Counted from the stretch's first letter, positions 54,729-63,995 are shown. The stretch is 64,000 bases of DNA from Pseudomonas japonica (GCF_900188455.1 NZ_FZOL01000004.1:124001-188000); one strand, 5' to 3'. Notes: generated from the sequence alone by a model not told the origin. Numbers and translations: made by a program.

Positions 54729-55247
54729 ATGAAAACATCACGCCCCCTCAGCCTGATCGCGGCCCTCGCCGAGAACCGCGTCATCGGCATCGACAACCGC
54801 ATGCCCTGGCACCTGCCGGGGGACTTCAAGTACTTCAAGGCCACCACCCTGGGCAAGCCGATCATCATGGGTCGCAAGACCTGGGATTCGCTGGGCCGGC
54901 CGCTGCCGGGAAGGCTGAACCTGGTGGTCAGCCGCCAGGTCGGGCTGCAACTGGAAGGTGCCGAGGTATTCGCCTCGCTGGAAGACGCCATCGTGCGGGC
55001 CGAGGCCTGGGCGGCGGAGCAAGGCGTGGACGAGCTGATGCTGATCGGTGGCGCGCAGTTGTACGGGCAGGCGCTGGAGAGCGGGTTGGCGGATCGCCTG
55101 TACCTGACTCGGGTTGAGATGAGCCCGGAAGGGGATGCCTGGTTCCCTGAAGTGGACGAGGCCGTCTGGAAGAAGGTGTCGAGTGAGCCGGGGCCGGTTG
55201 AGGAAGGGAGGCCAGGGTATCGCTTCGAGGTGTGGGAAAGGATCTGA
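54729..55247 (+). CDS. folA: Dihydrofolate reductase
   Basis: This 172-residue protein reduces dihydrofolate to tetrahydrofolate, regenerating the cofactor used by ThyA. It has ENRVIGIDNRMPWHLPGDF with the catalytic Asp at D32, then IIMGRKTWDSLGRPLPGR, and the NADPH loop IGGAQLYGQAL. The length is the usual one. It is divergent from the DUF2868 gene. The frame is open far upstream through that gene's antisense, but the family start is at 54729. Confidence 0.96.
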   Translation: MKTSRPLSLIAALAENRVIGIDNRMPWHLPGDFKYFKATTLGKPIIMGRKTWDSLGRPLPGRLNLVVSRQVGLQLEGAEVFASLEDAIVRAEAWAAEQGVDELMLIGGAQLYGQALESGLADRLYLTRVEMSPEGDAWFPEVDEAVWKKVSSEPGPVEEGRPGYRFEVWERI

Positions 55248-55253
55248 GATTGC

Positions 55254-55360
55254 CGGGACCGCTTTGCGCTCCTTTCGCGGGCAAGCCACGCTCCTACAAA
55301 GCAACGCTGTCGTCTGTAGGAGCGTGGCTTGCCCGCGAAGGGCCGCAAAGCGGCCCCCGA
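55254..55360. repeat. REP-type inverted pair
   Basis: CGGGCAAGCCACGCTCCTAC at the left and GTAGGAGCGTGGCTTGCCCG at the right are exact complements, flanked by GGGACCGC-type and GGCCGCAAAGCGGCC repeats. It lies between the convergent folA and symporter genes. Confidence 0.9.
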
Positions 55361-55364
55361 ACAA

Positions 55365-56753
55365 TCAGGAATGACTCAACTGCACCTGCTCATCCCCAGC
55401 CAGAACAGCCTTGTCGGTCTGCCCGAGCAACTGGCTGGTGATGGTCCCCGCCGTCATCGAACCACTGACGTTCAACGCCGTGCGGCCCATGTCGATCAGC
55501 GGCTCCACCGAGATCAGCAGCGCCACCAGTTCCACCGGCAAGCCCATCGCCGGCAGCACGATCAGCGCGGCGAAGGTAGCGCCGCCGCCGACCCCGGCCA
55601 CCCCGGCCGAACTCAGGGTCACCACCGCCACCAGCGTGGCGATCCACAGCGGATCCAGCGGATCGATGCCCACCGCCGGCGCCACCATCACCGCCAGCAT
55701 CGCCGGATACAGCCCGGCACAGCCGTTCTGCCCGATCGTCGCGCCGAATGACGCGGCAAAGCTGGCGATCGCCTGTGGCACGCCCAGGCGGCGAGTCTGC
55801 GCCTCGATGCTCAGCGGGATGCTGGCGGCACTGGAACGGCTGGTGAAGGCGAAGGTCAGCACCGGCCAGACCTTGCGCAGGAAGCGCAGCGGATTGATCC
55901 CGGCCAGGCCCAGCAGCACGCCGTGCACGCCGAACATCAGCGCCAGGCCGATGTAGGACACCACCACGAAACTGCCCAGCTTGATGATGTCGTCGAGGTT
56001 GGAGCTGGCGACCACCTTGGTCATCAACGCCAGTACGCCGTACGGCGTGAGCTTCATCACCAGGCGCACCAGGCGGGTCACCCAGGCTTGCAGGGTGTCG
56101 ATGGCGGCCAGGGCGCGGTTGCCCTTCTCGGCGTCATCCTTGAGCAGTTGCAGCGCGGCCACGCCGAGGAAGGCGGCGAAGATCACCACGCTGATGATCG
56201 AGGTCGGCTTGGCGCGGGCCAGGTCGCCCACCGGGTTGCTCGGCAGGAACGAGAGCAGCAACTGCGGGATGTTCAGGTCGGCGACCTTGCCGGCGTAGTC
56301 GCTCTGGATGGTGGCCATCCGTGCGGTTTCCTGGGTGCCGGCCACCAGGCCTTCGGCGCTGAGGCCGAACAGGTTGGTCAGGACGATGCCGATCAGCGCC
56401 GCGATGGCCGTGGTGAACAGCAGGGTGCCGATGGTCAGCACGCTGATCCGGCCCAGGGACGAGGCGTTGTGCAGGCGCGCGACGGCCGAGAGGATCGAGA
56501 CGAAGATCAGCGGCATGACGATCATCTGCAACAGCTGCACATAGCCGACGCCGACCAGGTCCAGCCAGCCGATGGTGGCCTTGAGCACCGGATGGCCGGC
56601 ACCGTAGAGCGTGTGCAGCACGGTACCGAACAGCACGCCGAGGATCAGGCCGACCAGCACCTTCTTCGCCAGGCTCCAGCCCGGGTTGGTTTTCGCCAGG
56701 CCCAGCAGCAACGCGAGGAACACCAGCAGGTTGAGAGACAGCGGCAGGTTCAT
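55365..56753 (-). CDS. Dicarboxylate/amino acid:cation symporter (L-cystine type)
   Basis: This 461-residue DAACS transporter has eight or more hydrophobic segments. The family's serine-rich and NMDGT-like regions appear as [18 protein letters not shown] and the TM7-TM8 sequence [19 protein letters not shown]. These variants and the length are like the TcyP/YdjN cystine symporters more than DctA or GltP. It imports cystine or a related substrate with cations. The start at 56753 has a GGAG site. A 10-bp hairpin sits directly upstream in its leader. Confidence 0.82.
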   Translation of the reverse strand: MNLPLSLNLLVFLALLLGLAKTNPGWSLAKKVLVGLILGVLFGTVLHTLYGAGHPVLKATIGWLDLVGVGYVQLLQMIVMPLIFVSILSAVARLHNASSLGRISVLTIGTLLFTTAIAALIGIVLTNLFGLSAEGLVAGTQETARMATIQSDYAGKVADLNIPQLLLSFLPSNPVGDLARAKPTSIISVVIFAAFLGVAALQLLKDDAEKGNRALAAIDTLQAWVTRLVRLVMKLTPYGVLALMTKVVASSNLDDIIKLGSFVVVSYIGLALMFGVHGVLLGLAGINPLRFLRKVWPVLTFAFTSRSSAASIPLSIEAQTRRLGVPQAIASFAASFGATIGQNGCAGLYPAMLAVMVAPAVGIDPLDPLWIATLVAVVTLSSAGVAGVGGGATFAALIVLPAMGLPVELVALLISVEPLIDMGRTALNVSGSMTAGTITSQLLGQTDKAVLAGDEQVQLSHS

Positions 56754-56774
56754 TGAAGCTCCAGTAGAAACGAC

Positions 56775-56799
56775 GCAACCGCCGATAAACGGCGGTTGC
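56775..56799 (-). promoter_or_regulatory. Hairpin in the symporter mRNA leader
   Basis: GCAACCGCCG pairs with CGGCGGTTGC around a 5-nt loop, 22 bp upstream of the symporter start codon and just 5' of its ribosome site. It has no T-run on the minus strand, so it is more likely a translational or stability element than a terminator. Confidence 0.5.
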
Positions 56800-56996
56800 T
56801 GAAACGAAAATGCTAACAGCATGAAAACAAACGAATTTATATCGTTATGGAATTAAAGGTGTCGTTTCTGGAATAAACACCGGTCGCTTTCAGATAAGTG
56901 CCTGCCGTTGGGGCCATTGCCGGGGTCGTTGTCAGAGCGTAACGATGGGGCTGGAGTGCTTAGGGTTGGGCGGTCATCTTTTCTGGAGAACCGCAC

Positions 56997-58052
56997 ATGA
57001 AGTTCGCTCCGAAGATTTTCGCCACCGGTCTGGCCCTCCTGCTTGCCGGACAGGCGCTGGCAGTCGAGTTGAAACACTGGCCCGAGCCGGCTGCCAAACA
57101 GCTCGACGCCATGATCGCCGCCAATGCCCACAAGGGTAACTACGCGGTGTTCGACATGGACAACACCAGCTACCGCTTCGACCTCGAAGAGTCGCTGCTG
57201 CCCTTCATGGAGAACAAGGGCGTGCTGACCCGCGACAAGCTCGACCCGTCGCTCAAGCTGATGCCGTTCAAGGACACCGCCGAGCACAAGGAAAGCCTGT
57301 TCAGCTACTACTACCGCCTCTGCGAAATCGACGACATGGTCTGCTACCCGTGGGTGGCGCAGGTGTTTTCCGGTTTCACCCTCAAGGAGCTCAAGGGCTA
57401 CGTCGACGAACTGATGGCCTCGGGCAAGCCGGTGCCGAGCACCTACTTCGAGGGCGACCAGGTCAAGACCATCGAGGTGCAGCCGCCGAAGGTCTTCACC
57501 GGGCAGACCGAGCTGTACAACAAGCTGATGGAGAACGGCATAGAGGTCTACGTGATGACCGCCGCCTCGGAGGAACTGGTGCGCATGGTCGCCTCCGATC
57601 CGAAGTACGGCTACAACGTCAAACCGCAGAATGTCATCGGCGTCAGCCTGTTGCTCAAGGACCGCGCCAGCGGTGCCCTCACCACGGCGCGCAAGCAGAT
57701 CAGCGCCGGCCAATACGACCCCGCCGCCAACCTCGGCCTGGAACTGACCCCGTACCTGTGGACCCCGGCGACCTGGATGGCCGGCAAGCAGGCGGCGATC
57801 CTCACCTATATCGATGAATGGAAGAAACCGGTGCTGGTGGGTGGCGACACGCCGAGCAGCGACGGCTACATGCTGTTCCACAGCGTCGATGTGGCCAAGG
57901 GTGGCATCCACCTGTGGATCAACCGCAAGGCCAAGTACATGGACCAGATCAACGGGATGATGGCCAAGCATGCGGCGGCGCAGGCGAAGGAGGGGTTGCC
58001 GGTGACGGCGGACAAGAATTGGGTGGTGGTGACGCCGGAGGAGATTCAGTAG
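56997..58052 (+). CDS. pchP: Periplasmic phosphorylcholine phosphatase
   Basis: This 351-residue secreted HAD phosphatase has signal peptide (cut after residue 22, LAGQALA) and motif I DMDNT at mature positions 31-35. The metal motif GDTPSSD is at mature 261-267. Both positions match the PchP of P. aeruginosa exactly, as does Lys242. The enzyme removes phosphate from phosphorylcholine produced by phospholipase C, yielding choline for uptake. It is divergent from the symporter, separated by a 243-bp control region. Confidence 0.93.
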   Translation: MKFAPKIFATGLALLLAGQALAVELKHWPEPAAKQLDAMIAANAHKGNYAVFDMDNTSYRFDLEESLLPFMENKGVLTRDKLDPSLKLMPFKDTAEHKESLFSYYYRLCEIDDMVCYPWVAQVFSGFTLKELKGYVDELMASGKPVPSTYFEGDQVKTIEVQPPKVFTGQTELYNKLMENGIEVYVMTAASEELVRMVASDPKYGYNVKPQNVIGVSLLLKDRASGALTTARKQISAGQYDPAANLGLELTPYLWTPATWMAGKQAAILTYIDEWKKPVLVGGDTPSSDGYMLFHSVDVAKGGIHLWINRKAKYMDQINGMMAKHAAAQAKEGLPVTADKNWVVVTPEEIQ

Positions 58053-58068
58053 TTCGTTGTTGTGTGGG

Positions 58069-58174
58069 GGGACCGCGTTGCGGTCCTTCGCGGGCGAAGC
58101 CACGCTCCTACGGATGATCGCGTTTCTCTTGTAGGAGCGTGGCTTTGCCCGCGAAGGGCCGCAACGCGGCCCCA
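58069..58174. repeat. REP-type inverted pair
   Basis: GGACCGCGTTGCGGTCCTTC and GCGAAGCCACGCTCCTAC at the left are mirrored by GTAGGAGCGTGGCTTTGCCC and GGGCCGCAACGCGGCCC at the right. It lies between the convergent pchP and the outer-membrane channel gene. Confidence 0.88.
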
Positions 58175-58183
58175 AGACACGAA

Positions 58184-58993
58184 TCAGAAGTGATATTTGA
58201 CCAGCAGACTCGCCGTGTTCTGGTCAGTCGTGAACCCGCCCGAATCCTGAATCCCGTACTTGTCCGACCAATAGTCGTACTCCACCCCGACATACAGATG
58301 CTTCGCCTCGTACCCCAGGGCCTTGCCCAGGTCGTACTTCACCTGCGGGTTGATGTGCAGATTGGCGTGGTAGTCGCTCTGCCCGCGGCGTGAGTCGCTG
58401 GCGTCCCGGTTGTTGACGATCCAGTCGATGTAGCCGTCGATCAGCAGGTCGGAGCGCCCCAGCGGCACGGTGTACGACCACACCGGCGTGACCTGCACGG
58501 CACCGGCACGCACGCGGTGGCCGTCAGGCTTGCGGTAATAGACGTTCAACTGGAAGTAGTCGAAGCCGGGAATCGCCAGGTCGAAGCCGGGGCCGAGCAG
58601 GTAGGTCTCGGTATCGCCTTCGCCGAATTCGTAGGTGGCCGCCAGCAACACATCGCTCACCGGCCCGAAGGCGATCTTCTGCCCGGACAGCTTGCTGTAG
58701 CTCAACCGTCCCTGCAGCTCGCCGTAATAGGTGTTGTGCCCGCTGAGGCCATCTTCCCTGCCGTTGAAATTGATCTGGTCGACGAAGAAGAACATGTCGC
58801 CCCAGCTCCAGCCGCTGGCGCTTTCCAGGGTGAAGGTCTGCTGGATCGGTGGGTTGACCTTGAAGTTCTTGCCGTACAGGTAACTGACGCTTTCGTCGTG
58901 CCAGAGCAGTGGCGAGCCGCCGTCGGCGCAGGCCAATGTGGAGGCGAGCAGAAGCAGTGCGCCAGCCGGGGCGGCGCGCAGGTCGATAGGCAT
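58184..58993 (-). CDS. Tsx/OmpK-like outer-membrane channel
   Basis: This 269-residue protein has signal peptide (LRAAPAGALLLLASTLACA) and repeated amphipathic beta strands ending in a Phe (LLVKYHF), the hallmark of outer-membrane barrels. WHDESVSYLYGKNF and YLLGPGFDLAIPGFDYFQLN resemble the nucleoside-specific Tsx/OmpK family. It is the last gene of the purine-type run and likely provides substrate entry across the outer membrane. Start with an AAGGGAA site. Confidence 0.85.
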   Translation of the reverse strand: MPIDLRAAPAGALLLLASTLACADGGSPLLWHDESVSYLYGKNFKVNPPIQQTFTLESASGWSWGDMFFFVDQINFNGREDGLSGHNTYYGELQGRLSYSKLSGQKIAFGPVSDVLLAATYEFGEGDTETYLLGPGFDLAIPGFDYFQLNVYYRKPDGHRVRAGAVQVTPVWSYTVPLGRSDLLIDGYIDWIVNNRDASDSRRGQSDYHANLHINPQVKYDLGKALGYEAKHLYVGVEYDYWSDKYGIQDSGGFTTDQNTASLLVKYHF

Positions 58994-59092
58994 CGGGTGT
59001 TCCCTTGTTGTGGTTGTGGGTGAATACCGGAAGAAAAAGGTGCCCCCGCGAGGGGGCACAAAACGCGAGGCTCCCCCTCGCGGTATTGCCGG

Positions 59093-59452
59093 TCAGGCCC
59101 CGCCGCGGAAGCAGGACACGCCCCAGGCGGTCAGCTTGAACGGCAGGTGGTAGTGCTGGGCGGTGTCGGCCAGACCGAAGCGGTACAGCAGCACATCGAG
59201 AAACGCCGGCTCGGGCAGGGCCATGCCCTGCTGGCGATAGAACGCCGCGACCTCCAGGCGCACTTCATAGACCCCGGCGACACAGTCCCCGGCGCAGCCA
59301 GCCAGCTCGCCGAGCAGGCCATCGGCGCCGATCCGGCCAGCGCAGACCGGCACCCACTGTTCGCCATCGAGGCGCAGCAGGCTCAGCGCCAGCCCCTCGG
59401 CGACGCAGCCGCTGGCGACGTCGACGATGTGGATGGAGATCCCCCGATTCAC
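59093..59452 (-). CDS. Transthyretin/5-hydroxyisourate hydrolase-like protein, divergent
   Basis: This 119-residue protein has the family fold signals: SIHIVDVASG (His8 matches the first catalytic His) and AQHYHLPF, the later His. But the DGR motif that carries the catalytic Arg reads GADGLLG. The C-terminal signature YRGS is replaced by CFRGGA. It therefore may not hydrolyse 5-hydroxyisourate; a related ring-opening or binding role is possible. The GTG start overlaps the deaminase stop. It lies in a run with a nucleobase permease and deaminase. Confidence 0.82.
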   Translation of the reverse strand: MNRGISIHIVDVASGCVAEGLALSLLRLDGEQWVPVCAGRIGADGLLGELAGCAGDCVAGVYEVRLEVAAFYRQQGMALPEPAFLDVLLYRFGLADTAQHYHLPFKLTAWGVSCFRGGA

Positions 59453-59958
59453 TTCCAGAAGCCCTCATGGGCGCCAGCCGCCTCGCTTTCCAGCATCGGC
59501 CCGAGCACCGCGACCTGGCGCTGGCCGCGGGCGAACACTTCGCGGCAGGGCAGGGAGAAGGTCGGGTTTTCCGGGTGGTCGCCGGTCAGGCCGAGCAGGG
59601 CATGCTCGGACAGGGCGTAGACCACCCGGCCGATGCCGGTCCAGTACACCGCGCCGGCGCACATGCAGCAGGGCTCGGCGCTGGTGTAGAGGGTGCACTG
59701 GGCCAGTTCCTCGGGCGACAGCCGGGTCGCGGCCATGGCGGCGGCGCGCAGCTCGGCGTGCTGGGTCGGATCGCCTTCCGGCGGCATCGAGTTGTTGCCG
59801 GCGCTGGCGATCACCGTGCCCTCACGGTCGGCCACCAGCGCGGCGAACGGATGCCGGCCACTGTCGCGGGAGGTCTGCGACAGGCGGATGGTTTCCCGCA
59901 GCAGGGTCAGGTCGAGGGCCGAAACACCGGCGGGGGTGAGGTTGCTGAAGCTGGTCAT
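59449..59958 (-). CDS. Nucleoside/nucleobase deaminase (CDA fold)
   Basis: This 169-residue zinc deaminase has HAE (THAELRAAAM) and PCCMCAGAVYW, the metal-binding PCxxC type. It resembles guanine deaminase (GuaD) and related nucleoside deaminases by length and motif. It removes the amino group of a purine or other nucleobase. It lies in the permease-deaminase-uraH-channel run, so a purine such as guanine is a likely substrate by inference. Start with CGGAG. Confidence 0.88.
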   Translation of the reverse strand: MTSFSNLTPAGVSALDLTLLRETIRLSQTSRDSGRHPFAALVADREGTVIASAGNNSMPPEGDPTQHAELRAAAMAATRLSPEELAQCTLYTSAEPCCMCAGAVYWTGIGRVVYALSEHALLGLTGDHPENPTFSLPCREVFARGQRQVAVLGPMLESEAAGAHEGFWK

Positions 59959-59998
59959 GGGAACTCCGTTGGGCAGTGGAAAAGGGACGGCGTGCCGT

Positions 59999-61342
59999 TC
60001 AGTCGCTGAGCCGGGCGGTTTCGCCTGGCGCGCAGTCGACGGCTTTTTCGGGGTTGGGGTTGAGCAGGACATTGAGCAGGATGGCGGTGATCGCACCGAG
60101 GAAGATGCCGCTTTCCAGGACCAGCTTGAGCGCGCCGTTGGCATGCTCGAACAGGGCCGGGAAGGACATCGGCAGCACGCCGACGCTGACCGAGACGGCG
60201 ACGATGATGCCGTTGCGGGTGCCGTCGAACTGCACGCGGGACAGCTCCTGGATACCGGCCACGGTGGTCATGCCGAACATCACGATGGCGCAGCCGCCGA
60301 GCACGGGTGTCGGCACCGCGGCGATCAGCGCGCCGAGCTTGGGAAACAGCCCCATCAGCACCATGATTGCCCCGGCCGCGGCCACCACGAAGCGGCTCTT
60401 CACGTTGGAGAGGGCGATCAGCCCGGTGTTCTGGGTGAAGGCGTTGTACGGGAAGCTGTTGAACAGGCCACCGAGCATGGTCGACAGGCCATCGGCGCGG
60501 AACGCGTTGCCCAGGGTGCGCTGGTCGGTCGGCTTGCCGGTCAGCTTGCCGATGGCCAGGCAGTTGCCGGTGGTCTCGGCCATGATCACCAGCATCGCCA
60601 GGGTCATGACCAGGATCGGCATGGTCGAGAATTTCGGCACGCCGAAGGCCATCGGCGGGCTCAGTTCGAACCAGGCGGCGCTGCCGATCTGGCTGAAGTC
60701 GGTCATGCCGAAGGCGGCGGCGATCAGGCTGCCGACGAACAGGCCGATGAGCACGCTGAGGTTGCCGATGAAGCCGGAGAATTTCGCGTAGATCACCAGG
60801 GTGACCGCCACGGTCGCCAGGCCCAGCAGCAGGTTGGCCGGGTTGCCGAAATCGTCGCTGCCCGGGTTGCCGCCGCCCAGCCAGATCGCCGCCGCCGGCA
60901 TCAGCGACACGCCGATGATGGTGATCAGACTGCCGATCACCACCGGCGGGAAGAAGCGCAGCAGGCGGCTGAACACCGGCGCCAGGGCAATGGTGATGGC
61001 CCCGGCGGCGATCACCGCGCCGAAGATCTCGCTGAGGCCGAACTCCTTGCCGATCATGATCATCGGCGCCAGGGCGATGAACGAGCAGCCCTGGATCATC
61101 GGCAGGCGGGCGCCGAACTTCCAGAAGCCCAGCGTCTGGATCAGCGTGGCGATGCCGGAGGTGAGCAGGTTGGCGTTGATCAGGGTGATGATCTGCGCCT
61201 GGGTCAGGCCCAGGGCGCTGCCGAGGATCAGTGGGACGGCCACGGCGCCGGCGTACATCACCAGCACATGTTGCAGACCGAAAGTGAACAGCTGGCGGAG
61301 GGGAAGGACCTCGTCCACCGGGTGGGTCGGGATACGGCTCAT
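59999..61342 (-). CDS. NCS2 nucleobase:cation symporter (uric acid/xanthine permease type)
   Basis: This 447-residue inner-membrane symporter has about twelve to fourteen hydrophobic segments. It shows the NCS2 motif QNTGLIALSNVKSR and AETTGNCLAIGKL, with the conserved Glu in the substrate site. The QGCSFIALAPMI region also matches XanQ/UacT. It probably imports xanthine, uric acid or a related base with H+. It is the first gene of the minus-strand purine-type run and is divergent from a LysR regulator. Confidence 0.9.
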   Translation of the reverse strand: MSRIPTHPVDEVLPLRQLFTFGLQHVLVMYAGAVAVPLILGSALGLTQAQIITLINANLLTSGIATLIQTLGFWKFGARLPMIQGCSFIALAPMIMIGKEFGLSEIFGAVIAAGAITIALAPVFSRLLRFFPPVVIGSLITIIGVSLMPAAAIWLGGGNPGSDDFGNPANLLLGLATVAVTLVIYAKFSGFIGNLSVLIGLFVGSLIAAAFGMTDFSQIGSAAWFELSPPMAFGVPKFSTMPILVMTLAMLVIMAETTGNCLAIGKLTGKPTDQRTLGNAFRADGLSTMLGGLFNSFPYNAFTQNTGLIALSNVKSRFVVAAAGAIMVLMGLFPKLGALIAAVPTPVLGGCAIVMFGMTTVAGIQELSRVQFDGTRNGIIVAVSVSVGVLPMSFPALFEHANGALKLVLESGIFLGAITAILLNVLLNPNPEKAVDCAPGETARLSD

Positions 61343-61511
61343 TGCGCGTGTCTCCTGAAGGTGCGGCTGTTGTTTTTGTAAAAGGGCGCCCGTGCTGTTG
61401 GCGCAGCGACGATCAGGGATGCGTGCTGGCTGAGGCGGATTCTTTCTGCTTGTGGTCGATGAAACAAATGAGTAACCATCGATCCGGTCGATGGTTGGGG
61501 AGAGAGCGAGC

Positions 61512-62426
61512 ATGCGTTTTTCACTGGAGCAGTTGCAGGTCTTCGTCCTTGCCGTGCAGGCCGGCTCGTTCTCGGCGGCGGCGCGGCGGGTGGGCAAGAC
61601 CCAGTCGACGGTCAGCGCGGCCATCGCCAACCTGGAAACCGACCTGGGCGTGGTGCTGTTCGACCGCGCCAGCCGCATCCCCACGCTGACCCCGGCCGGG
61701 CACAAGCTGCTGCTGGAGGCCGAAGCGGTGCTGGAGCGCTGCCAGGCCCTGGAGGCGCATGCCGACGGCATGGCGGTGGAGGTCGAGCCGAGCCTGACCC
61801 TGGCCATCGAGGTGCCGTACAACACGGTGATGCCGGTGCTCGCCGAGTTCGAGCAGGCGTTTCCCTATGTCGACCTGATCGTCCGTCATCCGGTGTACGG
61901 CGATGTCAGCGAGATGGTGCTCAAGGGCGAGGCCAGTCTGGGCATCGCCTTTTCCCAGCCGGAGTACCCGCGGGAGCTGGAGTTCCAGCAACTGGGCAAG
62001 CTGATCATGGTTCACGTCACTCACCCACGGCATCCGCTGGCGGCCCTGCCAACGGTCAGCTTCGCCGACCTGCACGCCCACCGCCGCCTGGCCTTCAGCG
62101 CCCACGCCAACAAGCTGCCGAGCAGCGAATACCTGCGCGCGACACAGATGTGGCAGGCGGAAAGCTACCTGGCGCTGATGGAAATGGTGCGTGCCGGGCT
62201 GGGCTGGGCGACCCTGCCGCGGCAGTTGATTCGCCGCGAACTGGACAGCGGCGAACTGGTGGAACTGCAACTCAGCGCCTACCCGCATACCGACTGGCTG
62301 GTGGGCGTCGATCTGATCTGGCCGTTGCGCCAGGGCCGCGGCAAGGCCGAGCGCTGGCTGCGTTCGCGCTTCCAGCAGGGCAAGGTGTTCGAGCTGGACC
62401 GCCAGGGCCGCCCGACCACCCTGTAA
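61512..62426 (+). CDS. LysR-type regulator divergent from the purine-type operon
   Basis: This 304-residue LysR regulator has helix-turn-helix GSFSAAARRVGKTQSTVSAA and an effector-binding domain (about 90-300). It faces away from the NCS2 permease across 169 bp, the classic layout for a LysR activator of the divergent operon. The effector is probably a purine or its derivative, by inference. The ATG at 61512 is preferred to a GTG seven codons upstream, by homology and by a GAGAG site. Confidence 0.85.
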   Translation: MRFSLEQLQVFVLAVQAGSFSAAARRVGKTQSTVSAAIANLETDLGVVLFDRASRIPTLTPAGHKLLLEAEAVLERCQALEAHADGMAVEVEPSLTLAIEVPYNTVMPVLAEFEQAFPYVDLIVRHPVYGDVSEMVLKGEASLGIAFSQPEYPRELEFQQLGKLIMVHVTHPRHPLAALPTVSFADLHAHRRLAFSAHANKLPSSEYLRATQMWQAESYLALMEMVRAGLGWATLPRQLIRRELDSGELVELQLSAYPHTDWLVGVDLIWPLRQGRGKAERWLRSRFQQGKVFELDRQGRPTTL

Positions 62427-62441
62427 GCCAACGATATCAAT

Positions 62442-62459
62442 TGCGAATCACTCTTATTC
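62442..62459. promoter_or_regulatory. Candidate Fur box upstream of fecI-like sigma gene
   Basis: TTGCGAATCACTCTTATT is close to the Fur-box form TTGCGAATGATTCTTATT (about three mismatches). It lies 43 bp before the sigma-factor start, where a Fur-regulated promoter is expected. Confidence 0.45.
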
Positions 62460-62502
62460 CCTGCTAGCCTGCGCACCTCTTGAGACCCGCCAGGACGTGA
62501 CC

Positions 62503-63033
62503 GTGTCTTCGTGGAATACGCAGATCGCCCGGTTGTTCGCCGAGCAGAAGAAAGCCCTGGAAGCCTTCGTCGCGCGGCGCACTGGCAACAGCCAGGTGGC
62601 CGCCGACCTGACCCAGGAGTCTTTCCTGCGCCTGGCGCGGCTGCCTGCCGACAAGAAGGTCGACAACCTGCCGGCCTTTCTCTTCACCATCGCCAGCAAC
62701 CTGGTGCGTGACCATCAGCGCCAGACCATCCGCCGCGAACGCCTGGACGCTGGCGAGCCCAGCGAAGAGCTGCCGTGCAACGCCCCCGGCGCCGAGGAAC
62801 AACTGGCCAGTCAGCAGGAGCAACGCTTGATGCACGAAGCCATCGAAGCACTGCCCGAGGCGACCCGGCATATCTTCCTGCTCTATCATGTCGACGAATT
62901 GTCCTACCGGGAGATCGGCGAACGTCTGAAGATCTCCCCGCGCAGCGTCGAATACCAACTGCGTCGCGCGCTGGTGGATTGCCGGGCCTTCATCAAGGCC
63001 CGCCTGTTCGACGACACACCGGGGGCACGATGA
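62503..63033 (+). CDS. ECF sigma factor (FecI type)
   Basis: This 176-residue extracytoplasmic-function sigma factor has region 2 around VAADLTQESFLRLARL and FTIASNLVRDHQR. Region 4 is around EALPEATRHIFLLYHVDELSYREIGERLKISPRSVEYQLRRA-type sequence. The GTG at 62503 is preferred because an AGGA site lies 7 nt upstream, whereas the GTG at 62497 is too close to it. It overlaps the fecR-like gene by ATGA. Such pairs control a TonB-dependent iron receptor, which should lie just beyond the right edge. Confidence 0.9.
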   Translation: MSSWNTQIARLFAEQKKALEAFVARRTGNSQVAADLTQESFLRLARLPADKKVDNLPAFLFTIASNLVRDHQRQTIRRERLDAGEPSEELPCNAPGAEEQLASQQEQRLMHEAIEALPEATRHIFLLYHVDELSYREIGERLKISPRSVEYQLRRALVDCRAFIKARLFDDTPGAR

Positions 63034-63995
63034 ACGAGCCCTCCGCCGCCATGGATATGCGCATGTCCCACCCTGACGACCTGTTCGAAGAGGCCAGCGC
63101 CTGGTACTACCGCCTGCAGGCCGAAGACGTCAGCCGCCGCGATCGCGAAGACTTTGCCGCCTGGCTGGGCACTGGTCCGCGGCAGGCCCAGGCCTGGGAC
63201 GAAGTGCTGGCGCTGCTCGGCGCCCTGCGCGCACCGGCGCGGCAACTGCGCGAGGCCGAGCGGGCGCGCTGGCGCCGGCCGTCGCCGCGGGTCTGGGCCA
63301 GTGCCGCGGCGCTGTTGCTGGCGGTGGGCGCGCTGACCCTGCACAGCCCCTGGCCGGACCGCTGGCGTGCCGACTACGCCACCGCTACCGGCGAGTCGCG
63401 CAGCCTCAACCTGGCCGATGGCTCGCAGGTCCAGCTCAATACCGATACCGCCGTGCAGATCGATCTCGGTCAGGACGAACGGCGCGTGCAGTTGCTGCGC
63501 GGCGAGGCCTGGTTCGAGGTCAGCGCCGATCCGGCGCGACCGTTCGTGATCCGTTCCGGCGAGGGCTGGGTCAAGGTGGTCGGCACCCGCTTCAGCGTGT
63601 CGCGCCAGGGCGAGCAGACCCGCGTGCGGGTCGCCCAGGGCAAGGTGCAGGTGAGTGCCGGCGGTGAGCAGACGGTATTGCTGGAGCCGGGACGGGGTGT
63701 CGAGTACCAGGACGCGCGCCTGGCCGCGGTGCACGAGATCGACGCCGCCGCCGAATTCGCCTGGCGCCAGCGGCAACTGGTGTTCCGTCAGCAGCCGCTG
63801 GCCGAGGTGGTCAAGGAACTCAACCGCTACTGGCCGGGGCAGACCCTGGTGCTCGGCGATACGCTGCGCCAGCGCAAGGTTTCCGGGGTGTTCGAGATCG
63901 ACAAGCCGGACGCCGTGCTCAAGGCCCTGAAGCACACCCTCGGGCTCGACGCCGAGCAATACACCCCCTGGCTGCGGGTGCTGCGCGAAGGCTGA
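63030..63995 (+). CDS. FecR-type anti-sigma/sigma-regulator
   Basis: This 321-residue single-pass protein has a cytoplasmic N-terminal domain (DUF4880-type) with PDDLFEEASAWYYRLQ. One membrane segment lies at about 88-105 (SAAALLLAVGALTL), followed by a periplasmic FecR domain with GDGSQVQLN-type strands. The VVGTRFSV motif (GT at 185-186) is the self-cleavage site seen in FoxR-like proteins. A secretin/STN-like C-terminus ends at the window edge. It relays a receptor signal to the upstream sigma factor. Confidence 0.9.
   Translation: MNEPSAAMDMRMSHPDDLFEEASAWYYRLQAEDVSRRDREDFAAWLGTGPRQAQAWDEVLALLGALRAPARQLREAERARWRRPSPRVWASAAALLLAVGALTLHSPWPDRWRADYATATGESRSLNLADGSQVQLNTDTAVQIDLGQDERRVQLLRGEAWFEVSADPARPFVIRSGEGWVKVVGTRFSVSRQGEQTRVRVAQGKVQVSAGGEQTVLLEPGRGVEYQDARLAAVHEIDAAAEFAWRQRQLVFRQQPLAEVVKELNRYWPGQTLVLGDTLRQRKVSGVFEIDKPDAVLKALKHTLGLDAEQYTPWLRVLREG

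Noticed and set aside
59693..61381. 562-codon plus-strand frame opposite the deaminase and NCS2 permease
   Set aside because: It is low-complexity antisense of two recognised genes.
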